A DNA stretch of 64,000 nucleotides from Staphylococcus microti (GCF_000934465.1 NZ_JXWY01000031.1:51195-115194); one strand, 5' to 3'. Positions 54,578-63,579 are shown, counted from the first letter of the stretch. A program made the numbers and translations. Notes: generated from the letters alone by a model not told the origin.

Positions 54578-55393
54578 TTAGTCGTCTAACGTAACAGTTC
54601 CTTTGTTATTCTTAATATCGATCACTTTGTCTAGTTCTGTTTCCTGCTGCTTAATACTGTCATAGTGCGTTAAATCTTCTAAATCAACAAGGCCATTTTG
54701 GTTGCTTGTCGTAATGCTGATGTTTTGAAGCGGGCTTAAAAACGAAACATCTATTGTACCGTATTGATTATCGAGTGTCATTGGAATATCAGCTGGTACA
54801 TTATCAAAGGTTGCTCCCCCTTTACGAACCGTCATTGCCACTTTATCTAAGCGTGTATCACTGACATCAAATGCACCATATTCCATACGACCGTCCAAAG
54901 TACCTATTTGGCTGTTTTCCAATGAAAATGCACCTTTTTGCAATTGCACTGCCATCTCTTTAATACTAACGCCAGCAATATCGACATAGCTCCAATCACT
55001 CTTCAAATGAAAGCGAGACATTTCTGAGCGAGGCACGGTCAATGTATATAGCGTATACGTCTTATCATGAAATGGATTTACATTCACAGTCATTTGTGCA
55101 TTCTCCTCACCTTCTAACTGCAATTTCAATGTGCCATCTTGTGTCGTCACTTTAGGTTGCTTACCATCGGTTTTACCTTCTAATTTAAATGTATCCCCTG
55201 CAACAATGTGTAGCTTGGCATTACGTAAATCCAGTTCAACATTTTTAATACGTTCAGCGTCAAATGTACGAGATATTTTAACCGTTTGTTCTGCATATTT
55301 ATTATCAATTTTTGAGTAATAGAAAGCACCCGTCATACCGATCAGCGTCACTACCAATCCTATGACTAATACAATAACATTGAATTTTCTCAT
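54578..55393 (-). CDS. DUF4097 family beta-helix protein
   Basis: 271 residues. One N-terminal membrane helix (about 5-25), then a repetitive beta-strand region (KNVELDLRNAKLHIVAG, QIGTLDGRMEYGAFDVSD, TLDNQYGTIDVSF) typical of DUF4097/LiaX-like proteins outside the membrane. Start overlaps the stop of the DUF1700 gene by 4 nt (ATGA). Operon partner of PadR and DUF1700; probably an envelope stress or structure sensor. Confidence 0.75.
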   Translation of the reverse strand: MRKFNVIVLVIGLVVTLIGMTGAFYYSKIDNKYAEQTVKISRTFDAERIKNVELDLRNAKLHIVAGDTFKLEGKTDGKQPKVTTQDGTLKLQLEGEENAQMTVNVNPFHDKTYTLYTLTVPRSEMSRFHLKSDWSYVDIAGVSIKEMAVQLQKGAFSLENSQIGTLDGRMEYGAFDVSDTRLDKVAMTVRKGGATFDNVPADIPMTLDNQYGTIDVSFLSPLQNISITTSNQNGLVDLEDLTHYDSIKQQETELDKVIDIKNNKGTVTLDD

Positions 55394-55950
55394 ACATTTG
55401 CACTCCTTTTCACAAGTTTAATGTTGAATTTCAAATATTTCACGAGCAAAATAAACGTCCACTTTGTTAAATAGAAACATAAAACATACAGCATTAATCC
55501 AATACCGAGGTAGCCGAATGATGCATACCAATCAGATGTCACAAGTTGAATACTGTCATAGAAGAAGTGTACCCACAGTAAAATTAAAGGCGTACCAATC
55601 ATCACAATACTTGCAATCCCAATCCCTAATAAAATACCTAACACTGTTAATAGCGGCCCTAAAACAATGACCAAATTTAGAAAGCTTAAGCCGATTACTG
55701 ATAAGACAGCTGCCAGCATATTGCGTGCGCTTTTCGTTTCTTCCACTTGGCTAACAGTCGAATCTGCCACAAGCTCTTTCGCAATGGCTTTCGGATCGCC
55801 AAGTGTCGCGATAATTTCTTCTTCCGTTTTACCATCTCGCATGCCTTCAATAAAATGATTGTCGTATTCTGCTACGATGTCTTGTTTTTCTTGTTCTGGA
55901 ATATATTTTAGATGGTAATATAACGTATTTAAATATTCTCGTTTCGTCAC
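55390..55950 (-). CDS. DUF1700 (HAAS) membrane protein
   Basis: 186 residues. MTKREYLNTLYYHLKYIPEQ, then EYDNHFIEGMRDGKTEEEIIATLGDPKAIAKEL (the HAAS helices) and four membrane helices. HAAS proteins commonly sit between a PadR regulator and a membrane effector, as here. Both ends overlap neighbours by 4 nt. Confidence 0.85.
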   Translation of the reverse strand: MTKREYLNTLYYHLKYIPEQEKQDIVAEYDNHFIEGMRDGKTEEEIIATLGDPKAIAKELVADSTVSQVEETKSARNMLAAVLSVIGLSFLNLVIVLGPLLTVLGILLGIGIASIVMIGTPLILLWVHFFYDSIQLVTSDWYASFGYLGIGLMLYVLCFYLTKWTFILLVKYLKFNIKLVKRSANV

Positions 55951-56267
55951 GATAACTCACTCTCCTTAATAAACACTGATACGATACCAGCAAAATCCTC
56001 CCACTGCATACGTAATTCTGTTAAACGTGCATGCCCTTCATCTGTCATTTGGTAGTATTTACGTGCAGGTCCTTCCGTCGACGGTTGGTAATACGTCGAT
56101 AAAAAACCTTCCTTGACCAATCGTCTCAAAATAGGGTATACCGTACCTTCTGCAATAGACATATGTCTTGAAATATTTTGAACAAGAGAATAACCATATT
56201 GTGGCTCGCGTTTAATGATGAGCAAAACAATCATCTCTAATGCACCCTTTTTAAACTGTACATTCAT
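55947..56267 (-). CDS. PadR family transcriptional regulator
   Basis: 106 residues. FKKGALEMIVLLIIKREPQYGYSLVQNI and AEGTVYPILRRLVKEGFLSTY form the winged helix; the C-terminal dimerisation helix is short. First gene of the operon. A palindrome just upstream is a likely autoregulatory site. Confidence 0.88.
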   Translation of the reverse strand: MNVQFKKGALEMIVLLIIKREPQYGYSLVQNISRHMSIAEGTVYPILRRLVKEGFLSTYYQPSTEGPARKYYQMTDEGHARLTELRMQWEDFAGIVSVFIKESELS

Positions 56268-56283
56268 ATCTTCACCCCTGTGT

Positions 56284-56307
56284 GTATTGACTAGTACTAA
56301 TCAATAC
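56284..56307. promoter_or_regulatory. Candidate PadR operator palindrome
   Basis: GTATTGA-10 nt-TCAATAC, starting 17 bp before the PadR start; an inner ACTAGTACTA adds symmetry, and further GTACTA motifs lie at about 56340-56362. Confidence 0.55.
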
Positions 56308-56396
56308 ATAGTAGCTATTTCAAATATAGTATAGCACCCAGTACTAAACATTACAAGGTACTATACAATATTTTTTTGACGTTACAAAATGGAAAA

Positions 56397-57065
56397 TTAA
56401 AAGGCAATATTCAACGTGTGTACAAGCGTCTCATCATCTGTATCAATAAATAAGCGATAATGACTGTCTTGAAGAGAAGTATTCGTAAAAAGAGGGTAAT
56501 CAATGTGATTCACATCATCTAAAGAAATCATGCCAGAAATAAGTGGATTACCATGCGTGTCTACTAATGTGTAGCTTGGCATCGGGGCGCCTTCAATATC
56601 AGTAATACGCAATTTAATATGGAGATAGTTCGTCACTTCATCATAGTTTGTTGTTACATCAAAGCGACTAATACGATCATTCGCCCGTTCAACAATCAAC
56701 ATTCTTTCAAGCGCTAATAGCGTATTTTCTGAATGGTTATCAGACGGAATCATGACAACGAGCGTATTCTCTCCATGATGTATAAAGCGCGTCATATCAC
56801 ATAATCGTTCTGACATATTAAGCATGCTTCCATTAATCAAGCATATGGCTGATGTATTAAATGACTGTGTGTCTAAAAAATAATCTTTACTTGCATCATA
56901 ATCATTTATTTTAAAATACTTTGTATATACAAACGTATTGTTGAAACGCTTATTATCGACAATCCAATAATCACATAACGTTGTGATCGCATGTAACTGT
57001 TCAATTGATGTGCAATGAAAGTACTCATGATGACTACTATAAGGTATCTCGTATGCTTTTCTCAT
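56397..57065 (-). CDS. GH2-type (beta-galactosidase-like) N-terminal fragment, catalytic domain absent
   Basis: 222 residues from the ATG with AAAGGAG five nt upstream. The part INGSMLNMSERLCDMTRFIHHGENTLVVMI (split here as ICLINGSMLN and DMTRFIHHGENTLVVMI) is the sugar-binding jelly-roll signature of GH2 enzymes; the next part (IVERANDRISRFDVTTNYDE) looks like their immunoglobulin-like domain. It then stops. A GH2 enzyme should continue for 400 or more residues with the catalytic barrel, which is not found downstream. Probably a decayed gene, or a lectin-like remnant still translated. Divergent from an AraC regulator. Confidence 0.55.
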   Translation of the reverse strand: MRKAYEIPYSSHHEYFHCTSIEQLHAITTLCDYWIVDNKRFNNTFVYTKYFKINDYDASKDYFLDTQSFNTSAICLINGSMLNMSERLCDMTRFIHHGENTLVVMIPSDNHSENTLLALERMLIVERANDRISRFDVTTNYDEVTNYLHIKLRITDIEGAPMPSYTLVDTHGNPLISGMISLDDVNHIDYPLFTNTSLQDSHYRLFIDTDDETLVHTLNIAF

Positions 57066-57259
57066 CTCCGCTCCTTTCACTTTATCTTTTGTTACTGTCA
57101 AAGTTGTTGCAATCATTTATTTCTCTCCTGATTAATAAATTTAATTAATTTTTTTACTTTAGAAATTTAGCACAAAACTATTAAAAGATATATTCAATTA
57201 TCATGACAAAATATGCTAAAATGTTGCCGTATTATGCATTTAACAGGATGGTATTTCAC

Positions 57260-58114
57260 ATGCAATTGTTATGGAAAAAATTTAAAAAGCGTCATATTGA
57301 TGCCAATATTGACGAATGTGGCATAGAAATTGGTACACCGAACACCGGCTATCAATATGAAGTGAGTAAGTCTGCCGTATTACACGTTGTGATGTCTGGT
57401 AGTGGTACTTTTACATATGATGGCATCACACATCATTTACAAGCAGGCGACTTGTTTTTATTACGTCGTGGTATGCACGTCCATTATCAATCTTCACTAG
57501 AGGATCCGTGGATTTATTATTGGGTCGGCTTCAGCGGTCAGCTTGCGATTGATTATTTATCACGAACACAACTGATCGATACACCAGTTATTCAAAATTG
57601 GGATACGACAGCTGTCTCTCATCTCGTTGAACAGATGTGTCACACAGCGAGAGACTATACGGTCGAAAGTGCAGATGATATCCAACATATGCGTGATTTA
57701 TTCGACTTACTTTACACGTTATACCAAACCGCACCCAAGCCGTTTCAACAACAAGAAAACGAAATGTATTCCAATGTACGTGAAGCGATACGCTTTATGA
57801 ATCGATCTTATATGGAGCCTATTACGATTGAACAAGTTGCACGACACGTCAATATGAGTAGAAGCTATCTCTACAAGATGTTCAAACGCAATTTAGACCA
57901 GTCACCGCAAAGTTACTTAATGCAACTACGTATGTTTCAAGCGGCAAAGTTACTCAAAGAAACATCGTTGCAAAGCCAAGAAATTGCCATGCGTGTTGGT
58001 TACAAAGAACCTTTAATGTTCTCCAAAGCATTTAAAAAGTTTTTTGGCATCAATGCGACGACTTACCGCCATAAACATCAAGATAGTGCGCACCTTATGA
58101 TAGAAAATACGTAA
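57260..58114 (+). CDS. AraC-family regulator with cupin domain (MsmR/RafR-like)
   Basis: 284 residues from MQLLWKKFKK; earlier in-frame ATGs have no better ribosome site. N-terminal cupin sensor (about 25-120: MSGSGTFTYDGITHHLQAGDLFLL) and two C-terminal HTH motifs (185-280: TIEQVARHVNMSRSYLYKMFKRN, and QEIAMRVGYKEPLMFSKAFKKFFG). Such proteins usually activate sugar uptake and glycosidase genes. Divergent from the GH2 fragment, which may have been its target. Confidence 0.85.
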   Translation: MQLLWKKFKKRHIDANIDECGIEIGTPNTGYQYEVSKSAVLHVVMSGSGTFTYDGITHHLQAGDLFLLRRGMHVHYQSSLEDPWIYYWVGFSGQLAIDYLSRTQLIDTPVIQNWDTTAVSHLVEQMCHTARDYTVESADDIQHMRDLFDLLYTLYQTAPKPFQQQENEMYSNVREAIRFMNRSYMEPITIEQVARHVNMSRSYLYKMFKRNLDQSPQSYLMQLRMFQAAKLLKETSLQSQEIAMRVGYKEPLMFSKAFKKFFGINATTYRHKHQDSAHLMIENT

Positions 58115-58326
58115 GAAATAAGATTTAGGCATTATCCCACGTAATATTTTTTGTATTTTATCATCATTGGTTTAAGTTAAAATAAGCGTTTTAAATCAAA
58201 TAAACAAATTACACACATGTAACAAATATTCATTTTAATATAGCTTTTTTATGCGATAAAAAGTATAATTATATAATGTGAAGTTGTAAGCCTTTTCTCA
58301 TTTAACAACTAAGGGGGAACGATAGT

Positions 58327-59535
58327 ATGATCGAAATTAACAGTATTGCGACATTGTTTCTCGCTTGTCTTGTATTAATCATTGGACAAGCAATCATTAA
58401 CAAAGTTGAGATTTTCAATCGCTTGAGCATTCCAGCACCTGTTATTGGTGGTTTAATTTTTGCGATTATCTCAGCTATTTTAGCTTCAACAGGTGTCGTA
58501 ACAATTAAATTAGATGGTAAATTTTTCCAAGACTTTTTTATGTTAGCATTCTTTACAACAATCGGGCTCGGGGCATCATTCAAGTTATTAAAAATGGGTG
58601 GTAAAGTTCTGATTGTTTACTGGGTACTTTGTGGTGTCCTCGCGACATTCCAGAACGTCATCGGTGTGTCTGCAGCAAAGTTACTGAATATTGATCCACT
58701 CCTTGGCTTAACAGCTGGTGCGATGTCTATGGAAGGTGGACACGGAAACGCAGCGGCATATGGTCAAACAATTCAAGATTACGGTGTCGATTCAGCAGTT
58801 GCAGCCGCACTTGCTGCCGCAACATTAGGACTTGTAGCCGGTGGTCTATTAGGGGGGCCTATCGTACGTTTCCTAATTAAAAGATATGACTTGGCGCCTA
58901 ACGAAGCAGATGTCGTTCAAAAAGATTATTCTCAAATTGATATGAACAAACGTCTACATAAACACTTCACATTAAATGAAGTTTTCTTTATTCAAATGGG
59001 TATTATCTTGTTCTGTATGGCTTTAGGTACGTATCTTGGCGAACAATTTAGTGCAGCAACTGGCTTCAACATTCCACTCTATGTGGCATCAATGTTTGTT
59101 GCCGTTATTATTCGTAACGTATCAGAGATATTCAACTTAGATATTATCGACTTAAAATTAACGAACCAAATTGGTGATATCTCATTGAGTGTGTTCTTAT
59201 CAATCGCTTTGATGAGTATTCAATTGACAGAAATTTACAACCTTGCATTACCGCTTGTTGTAATCGTCTTTTTCCAAATTATTTTCGTATCATTATTCTC
59301 AATCTTCGTCGTCTTCCGCTTGCTCGGTAAAGACTATGACGCAGCCGTTATGATTGGTGGTTTCATCGGTCACGGACTTGGGGCAACACCGAACGCGATG
59401 GCAAACTTAGATACCATTACGAAAAAGTTTGGTAACTCACCGCGTGCCTACTTGGTTGTACCAATTGTTGGTGCCTTCCTTGTCGACTTACTCGGTGTAC
59501 CAATCATTACACTATTCATTGAAACTTTTAGATAG
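58327..59535 (+). CDS. gltS: Sodium/glutamate symporter
   Basis: 402 residues with about ten helices. GHGNAAAYGQTIQDYGVDSA and GGFIGHGLGATPNAMANL are the two inverted-repeat substrate/Na+ loops of GltS; NKVEIFNRLSIPAPVIGG is the N-terminal signature. Imports glutamate with Na+. Start ATG after AAGGGGG. Followed by a strong terminator. Confidence 0.93.
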   Translation: MIEINSIATLFLACLVLIIGQAIINKVEIFNRLSIPAPVIGGLIFAIISAILASTGVVTIKLDGKFFQDFFMLAFFTTIGLGASFKLLKMGGKVLIVYWVLCGVLATFQNVIGVSAAKLLNIDPLLGLTAGAMSMEGGHGNAAAYGQTIQDYGVDSAVAAALAAATLGLVAGGLLGGPIVRFLIKRYDLAPNEADVVQKDYSQIDMNKRLHKHFTLNEVFFIQMGIILFCMALGTYLGEQFSAATGFNIPLYVASMFVAVIIRNVSEIFNLDIIDLKLTNQIGDISLSVFLSIALMSIQLTEIYNLALPLVVIVFFQIIFVSLFSIFVVFRLLGKDYDAAVMIGGFIGHGLGATPNAMANLDTITKKFGNSPRAYLVVPIVGAFLVDLLGVPIITLFIETFR

Positions 59536-59546
59536 CAACTATCAAC

Positions 59547-59584
59547 AAAACACGGTGTCGCGTATAGAGTGCGCACCGTGTTTT
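59547..59584. terminator. Bidirectional terminator
   Basis: AAAACACGGTG pairs with CACCGTGTTTT between gltS and the CobW gene. Confidence 0.83.
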
Positions 59585-59633
59585 TTCATGCAAAAAAAGC
59601 AGGACAACTCATGTCATCCCACTTTTATATTGC

Positions 59634-60854
59634 CTATACTTGACGTCGAATTTGCCACCCATAAGGGTCTTCTAACTGTGACCAATCTGCATCGATTTCA
59701 TTCGCTTTGACTAAACATTCATCTAATTCACGTGTCATTTGATCTGCATCTAAATCAATCCCAATAATCACAAGCTGTGTTTGACGGTCGCCATATTCTG
59801 GATCCCAATCTTCACGTACATCTTCACGTTCTTGAAGAATTGCGCCACGTTCTGCTTTAGGCATCGCCGCAACCCAATACGTCACAGGATGAATGTCTAC
59901 AACGCTTCCCGCTTGCGATACAAGACAGGCCACTTCGTTATATTGTGCAAGCCATGCAATACCTTTCGCACGCACAATACTTTTAGGCATATTTTCTAAC
60001 CAATCATTGAAACGTTTCGCATGGAATGGTAAGCGTCGCTTATACACAAATGATGAAATGCCATATTCTTCCGTTTCTGGCGTATGCGTTTCATGACCGC
60101 CCGCTTCTAACTCTTGTAGCCATCCCGCAGACTGACTCGCTTTATCAAAATCAAACAGTCCTGTATTTAAAACTTCATCCAAGTCTACTTGTCCTTTGAC
60201 AGTTTTAATAATTTTCGCAGATGGTTGTAACTTTCTTAACATCGCTTGCAATTGATTCATTTCTTCTTCTGTCACTAAGTCCGCTTTGTTTAGCACCAAT
60301 ACATCACAAAATTCAATTTGATCGATCAATAAATCAGCAATCGTTCGTTCATCTTCTTCGCCTACTGCTTGATCTCTGTCTAACAATAAGTCTTCAGATT
60401 GGTAATCTCTCATAAAACGATGTGCATCAACGACTGTGACCATCGTATCAAGTTTACATAGTTCTGTTAGGTCAATACCAATTTCTTCATCAATATATGA
60501 AAACGTCTGTGCAACCGGCACTGGCTCTGAAATACCCGTAGATTCAATCACAATTTGATCAATACCGCCACGTTCCGCAATGGCTTTCACTTCTCGCAAT
60601 AAATCTTCACGCAACGTACAACAAATACAGCCATTCGATAATTCCACTAATTTTTCATCCGTACGTGATAAGCCGCCGCCGTCTGCAATTAAGTCTTTAT
60701 CAATATTCACTTCACTCATATCATTCACAATGACGGCAATACGTTTGCCTTCACGATGATTTAATATGTGATTTAATATGTGATTTAATAACGTTGTTTT
60801 ACCCGAACCTAAATAACCACTCAACACCGTGACTGGTACTTTTTTATTACTCAA
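59634..60854 (-). CDS. CobW/COG0523 zinc GTPase (ZagA/YciC-like)
   Basis: 406 residues from a TTG with GGTGGGG six nt upstream; the GTG before it lies inside that ribosome site. Walker A GSGKTTLLN is followed by three copies of HILN, an expansion of the first helix by eight residues. GCICCTLRED is the metal-binding CxCC, NKADLV the guanine site. The C-terminal half (about 240-400) is the CobW_C domain. These GTPases deliver or store zinc under starvation; a Zur box stands right upstream. No zinc transporter is adjacent. Confidence 0.87.
   Translation of the reverse strand: MSNKKVPVTVLSGYLGSGKTTLLNHILNHILNHREGKRIAVIVNDMSEVNIDKDLIADGGGLSRTDEKLVELSNGCICCTLREDLLREVKAIAERGGIDQIVIESTGISEPVPVAQTFSYIDEEIGIDLTELCKLDTMVTVVDAHRFMRDYQSEDLLLDRDQAVGEEDERTIADLLIDQIEFCDVLVLNKADLVTEEEMNQLQAMLRKLQPSAKIIKTVKGQVDLDEVLNTGLFDFDKASQSAGWLQELEAGGHETHTPETEEYGISSFVYKRRLPFHAKRFNDWLENMPKSIVRAKGIAWLAQYNEVACLVSQAGSVVDIHPVTYWVAAMPKAERGAILQEREDVREDWDPEYGDRQTQLVIIGIDLDADQMTRELDECLVKANEIDADWSQLEDPYGWQIRRQV
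60758..60793 (-). repeat. 12-bp tandem repeat, three copies, in the GTPase gene
   Basis: GATTTAATATGT (plus strand) occurs twice exactly and a third time with its last three bases changed. In protein it encodes HILN x3 just after the P-loop. Expansion keeps the reading frame. Confidence 0.88.
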
Positions 60855-60872
60855 TGATAGCCCCACCTTTTT

Positions 60873-60893
60873 AAATCGTAATCATTACGTTTT
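60873..60893. promoter_or_regulatory. Zur box
   Basis: A 21-bp palindrome, AAATCGTAAT-C-ATTACGTTTT; it agrees closely with the firmicute Zur consensus (AAATCGTAAT-N-ATTACGATTT). It lies 19 bp upstream of the TTG start, where Zur would block transcription when zinc is present. Confidence 0.82.
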
Positions 60894-60980
60894 AAAGTAT
60901 ATAACACTGTCTTGTCTTTACGCAACCTTTAATGTTTTATGCTATATTTGAGGTAACTTGTTTTATAAGGAGCGATGCCT

Positions 60981-61457
60981 ATGCTTAACTATCCTTTCAT
61001 TGACAGCACATGCGTTGATTCGGCGTGGATTGATCGCAACGGACATATGAATGATGCTGAATATGCACGTGTGTTTAGTCTTGCGATTGATCACTTTCAC
61101 GACCAAATTGGATTAACGACGGAAGAACGTGATGCACGTCACTATACCGTTTTTACACTTGAAACACATATTACGTATATTCGAGAATTAGAACAAGGTC
61201 ATACAATTGATGTGAAAGTATCTATTTATGACTACGATGAGAAACGTACACACTTTTTTATGCAGTTATTTGATACTGAAACAAATACGTTATGTGCCAC
61301 AGCTGAAACGATGATGATGGGAATTGACCGTAATACACGTCGTTCTGCCCCTTACCCGGAAGATGTTTATGCACAACTTACACACTATTACACATCTCAA
61401 GGCACGCAACAATGGCCATCGCAATTGGGGCACCGCATTGGAATTCCTCATAAATAA
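60981..61457 (+). CDS. Hotdog-fold acyl-CoA thioesterase (YbgC/4-hydroxybenzoyl-CoA type)
   Basis: 158 residues from the second ATG, which has AAGGAG eight nt upstream. SAWIDRNGHMNDAEYARVFSLAID carries the hotdog motif with its catalytic Asp/Asn-His region; FTLETHITYIRELEQGHTIDV is the second strand. Hydrolyses a thioester; the substrate is unknown. Convergent with the dehydrogenase. Confidence 0.82.
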   Translation: MLNYPFIDSTCVDSAWIDRNGHMNDAEYARVFSLAIDHFHDQIGLTTEERDARHYTVFTLETHITYIRELEQGHTIDVKVSIYDYDEKRTHFFMQLFDTETNTLCATAETMMMGIDRNTRRSAPYPEDVYAQLTHYYTSQGTQQWPSQLGHRIGIPHK

Positions 61458-61460
61458 ACG

Positions 61461-61508
61461 AAACACCGTATGACGTAAGCGACGGATCGCCTATAACATA
61501 CGGTGTTT
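61461..61508. terminator. Bidirectional terminator
   Basis: AAACACCGTATG pairs perfectly with CATACGGTGTTT. Confidence 0.83.
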
Positions 61509-61516
61509 TTGAATTT

Positions 61517-62443
61517 TTATTTTTTAAAATGTGTATCAATCGTTTGTTGAATATATGCTTTTGCTTGTTCAAATTGGTCGCGTTCTGCTGCATCCAATGT
61601 AATGTTAAACACGTGGTTGACACCTTGACGCGTGACTAACGTTGGTAAGCTTACTGCTAAACTACCATCTGCTGTAATAGACGTTAACGGTAAGATCGCT
61701 TTTTCATTGAATACAAGTCGTTTCACTAATTCCACTGTCGTCTTCGCAATGGCTACATTCGTCCAGCCTTTATCGTGGAAAACATCAAAAGAAACTTTAT
61801 CCACTTGTTGCGTGATTGCCTCTCGATCAATCGCTGCTTTTTGAGATAATGTTTCAAATTCATCTAACGGCATGCCTGCAATCGTCATTTTACTCCAGAC
61901 AGGTACTGCATGCTGTCCATGCTCGCCAATCACAAAAGCTTCTACACTTTTTGGATCAATATCATAATGGTGCGCAATCAACGTTCTAAAACGTGCACTT
62001 TCTAACAACGTTCCCGTCCCCATAATTTTTTCGTTCGGATAATCATTCACTTGCGTTGCGATATACGTCATCGTATCTACTGGGTTAGACACGAATACAA
62101 TCAACGGTTGCTGTGTCACCGCATTAATACGGTTCATGACATCTGTCACAACACCAACATTCCCTTTCGTTAGCGCTGTGCGATCTGGCATGTTCGGATC
62201 TGTTGCGATACTTGCTGTTACGACAATGACATCAGCATCGACTAAATCAGTATAATCTCCACTCACAATACGAATATGGCTTGTTGATGTTAAGCCTTGT
62301 GCATGTTGATGATCTAACACTTCTCCACGTGCTAATTTTTCATTTGTATCAACAACCACAATGTCAGAAAACAAATTTAAATATTGAACATCCGTTAAAA
62401 TTTGACTCCCTACTTTACCGATACCAATTAATCCTAGTTTCAT
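61517..62443 (-). CDS. L-2-hydroxyacid dehydrogenase of the LDH/MDH family, HicDH-like
   Basis: 308 residues from the ATG after AAGGGG. NAD-binding GIGKVGSQI, SNPVDTMTY, and the catalytic His in IGEHGQHAVPVWS. The active-site loop, VTASIATDPNMPDRTAL, is longer than in lactate dehydrogenase, where the Gln of PQKPGETR picks lactate, and GTGTLLESARFR is like L-2-hydroxyisocaproate dehydrogenase (GTGTLLDTAR). So it probably acts on a larger 2-keto acid rather than pyruvate. It is not like the S. aureus lactate dehydrogenases. Confidence 0.75.
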   Translation of the reverse strand: MKLGLIGIGKVGSQILTDVQYLNLFSDIVVVDTNEKLARGEVLDHQHAQGLTSTSHIRIVSGDYTDLVDADVIVVTASIATDPNMPDRTALTKGNVGVVTDVMNRINAVTQQPLIVFVSNPVDTMTYIATQVNDYPNEKIMGTGTLLESARFRTLIAHHYDIDPKSVEAFVIGEHGQHAVPVWSKMTIAGMPLDEFETLSQKAAIDREAITQQVDKVSFDVFHDKGWTNVAIAKTTVELVKRLVFNEKAILPLTSITADGSLAVSLPTLVTRQGVNHVFNITLDAAERDQFEQAKAYIQQTIDTHFKK

Positions 62444-62511
62444 TGTTACCATCCCCTTTTACTTATTAACTATAGCAATATACTTCACAAGCGCAAGCCT
62501 TTATTGTGCAA

Positions 62512-62540
62512 AAAACCGACTGAGCCACTCAATCGGTTTT
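62512..62540 (-). terminator. Terminator after the PTS-IIC-like gene
   Basis: AAAACCGA pairs with TCGGTTTT; T run on the minus strand. Confidence 0.75.
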
Positions 62541-62547
62541 TACAGTA

Positions 62548-63579
62548 TTATGCGTCTGCCGCACCACGTGCAATCATTTCTTGTTTCGTCACAATCGGAT
62601 AATTTTTAAAGACAACGGCACCTAATAAGCCAGAAATCAAGCCAATGACCGCCATAGCAACACCATATAATACAACTGTTAGCCAGTCGTTAAAGCCAAA
62701 CATAACAAGGAACCCAGCAATCGGTGTCGCCGTACCTGTCGCGTCATTGATTAAACCTGACAGTGCGATAACAAGTCCTGCAGCTGCACCGCCTACAAAG
62801 TTTGTTAAATAGATTGGAATCGGGTTTGCTGACACAATGTCTGCTTGTGATAATGGTTCAATACTCACTGAAATGGTCGCTTTACGATCACCTAGACGTA
62901 AGCGATGGAATAATGCACCGTTCATAAATGCCGAACTAAATGCTGCCATCGCACCAATAGCCATAGGGACGCCTGTTAAACCAAGCAATGCCGTTAATGC
63001 CATAGAACTTAATGGGGCTGTACCTACAACTGTAATAATGCCACCAAGAATAATCCCCATAACAATCGGATTTGTATCTGTTGAGCTTTGAATAATATCC
63101 CCAATTTTCAACAGTGTGTTATTGACAACTGGTGTGAGTCCAGCTGCAATCAGACGTGCCAATGGTGCAACGACAATCACCGCCCCGATTAAATCCACAC
63201 CGTCTGGCACATATTTTTCCGTATATTTCATTAAGTAGCCGATAATGTAACCTGCAAAGAAACCAGGTAATAAGTCCATACCACCGCAAGCTGCCGCAAT
63301 TACAAGTGCATAAACGGGTGACACGCCAATCGCAAGTGCTGTTAACCCTGCTGCAGCAACACCGCCTAAGCCGCCTGCAGCATCGCCCAGTTCGCCTAAA
63401 AATGGAATGCCTAACACTTCGCCACCGACGTATTTGTTAAAAGCTTCCACTAAAAACGTCGCAATCGCTGCGTTTGCTAATGCCCCCATCGCACGCATGC
63501 CATTCGGTGCTTTGTAAGTAAATAACGTAAAGATCACTAAAACTAAGATTAAAAATAACGTACCTACCAATAAATCCAT
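62548..63579 (-). CDS. PTS-IIC-like integral membrane protein (PTS_EIIC_2 type)
   Basis: 343 residues from the ATG with AAAAGGAG nine nt upstream. About ten helices; Gly/Ala-rich: GGVAAAGLTALAIGVSPVYALVIAAACGGMDLLPG (in parts) and GTAPLSSMALTALLGLTGVPMAIGAMAAFSSAFMNG (in parts) fit the IIC-like family without IIA or IIB domains. No phosphotransferase partners are near. Substrate unknown. Confidence 0.7.
   Translation of the reverse strand: MDLLVGTLFLILVLVIFTLFTYKAPNGMRAMGALANAAIATFLVEAFNKYVGGEVLGIPFLGELGDAAGGLGGVAAAGLTALAIGVSPVYALVIAAACGGMDLLPGFFAGYIIGYLMKYTEKYVPDGVDLIGAVIVVAPLARLIAAGLTPVVNNTLLKIGDIIQSSTDTNPIVMGIILGGIITVVGTAPLSSMALTALLGLTGVPMAIGAMAAFSSAFMNGALFHRLRLGDRKATISVSIEPLSQADIVSANPIPIYLTNFVGGAAAGLVIALSGLINDATGTATPIAGFLVMFGFNDWLTVVLYGVAMAVIGLISGLLGAVVFKNYPIVTKQEMIARGAADA

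Noticed and set aside
62473-62490. A second Rex-type site upstream of the HicDH-like gene
   Set aside because: The left half (TTGTGAA) fits but the right half (TTGCTA) matches only half of its bases.
62548-63579. Full PTS permease operon
   Set aside because: Only a IIC-like membrane part exists; no IIA, IIB or sugar kinase genes lie beside it.
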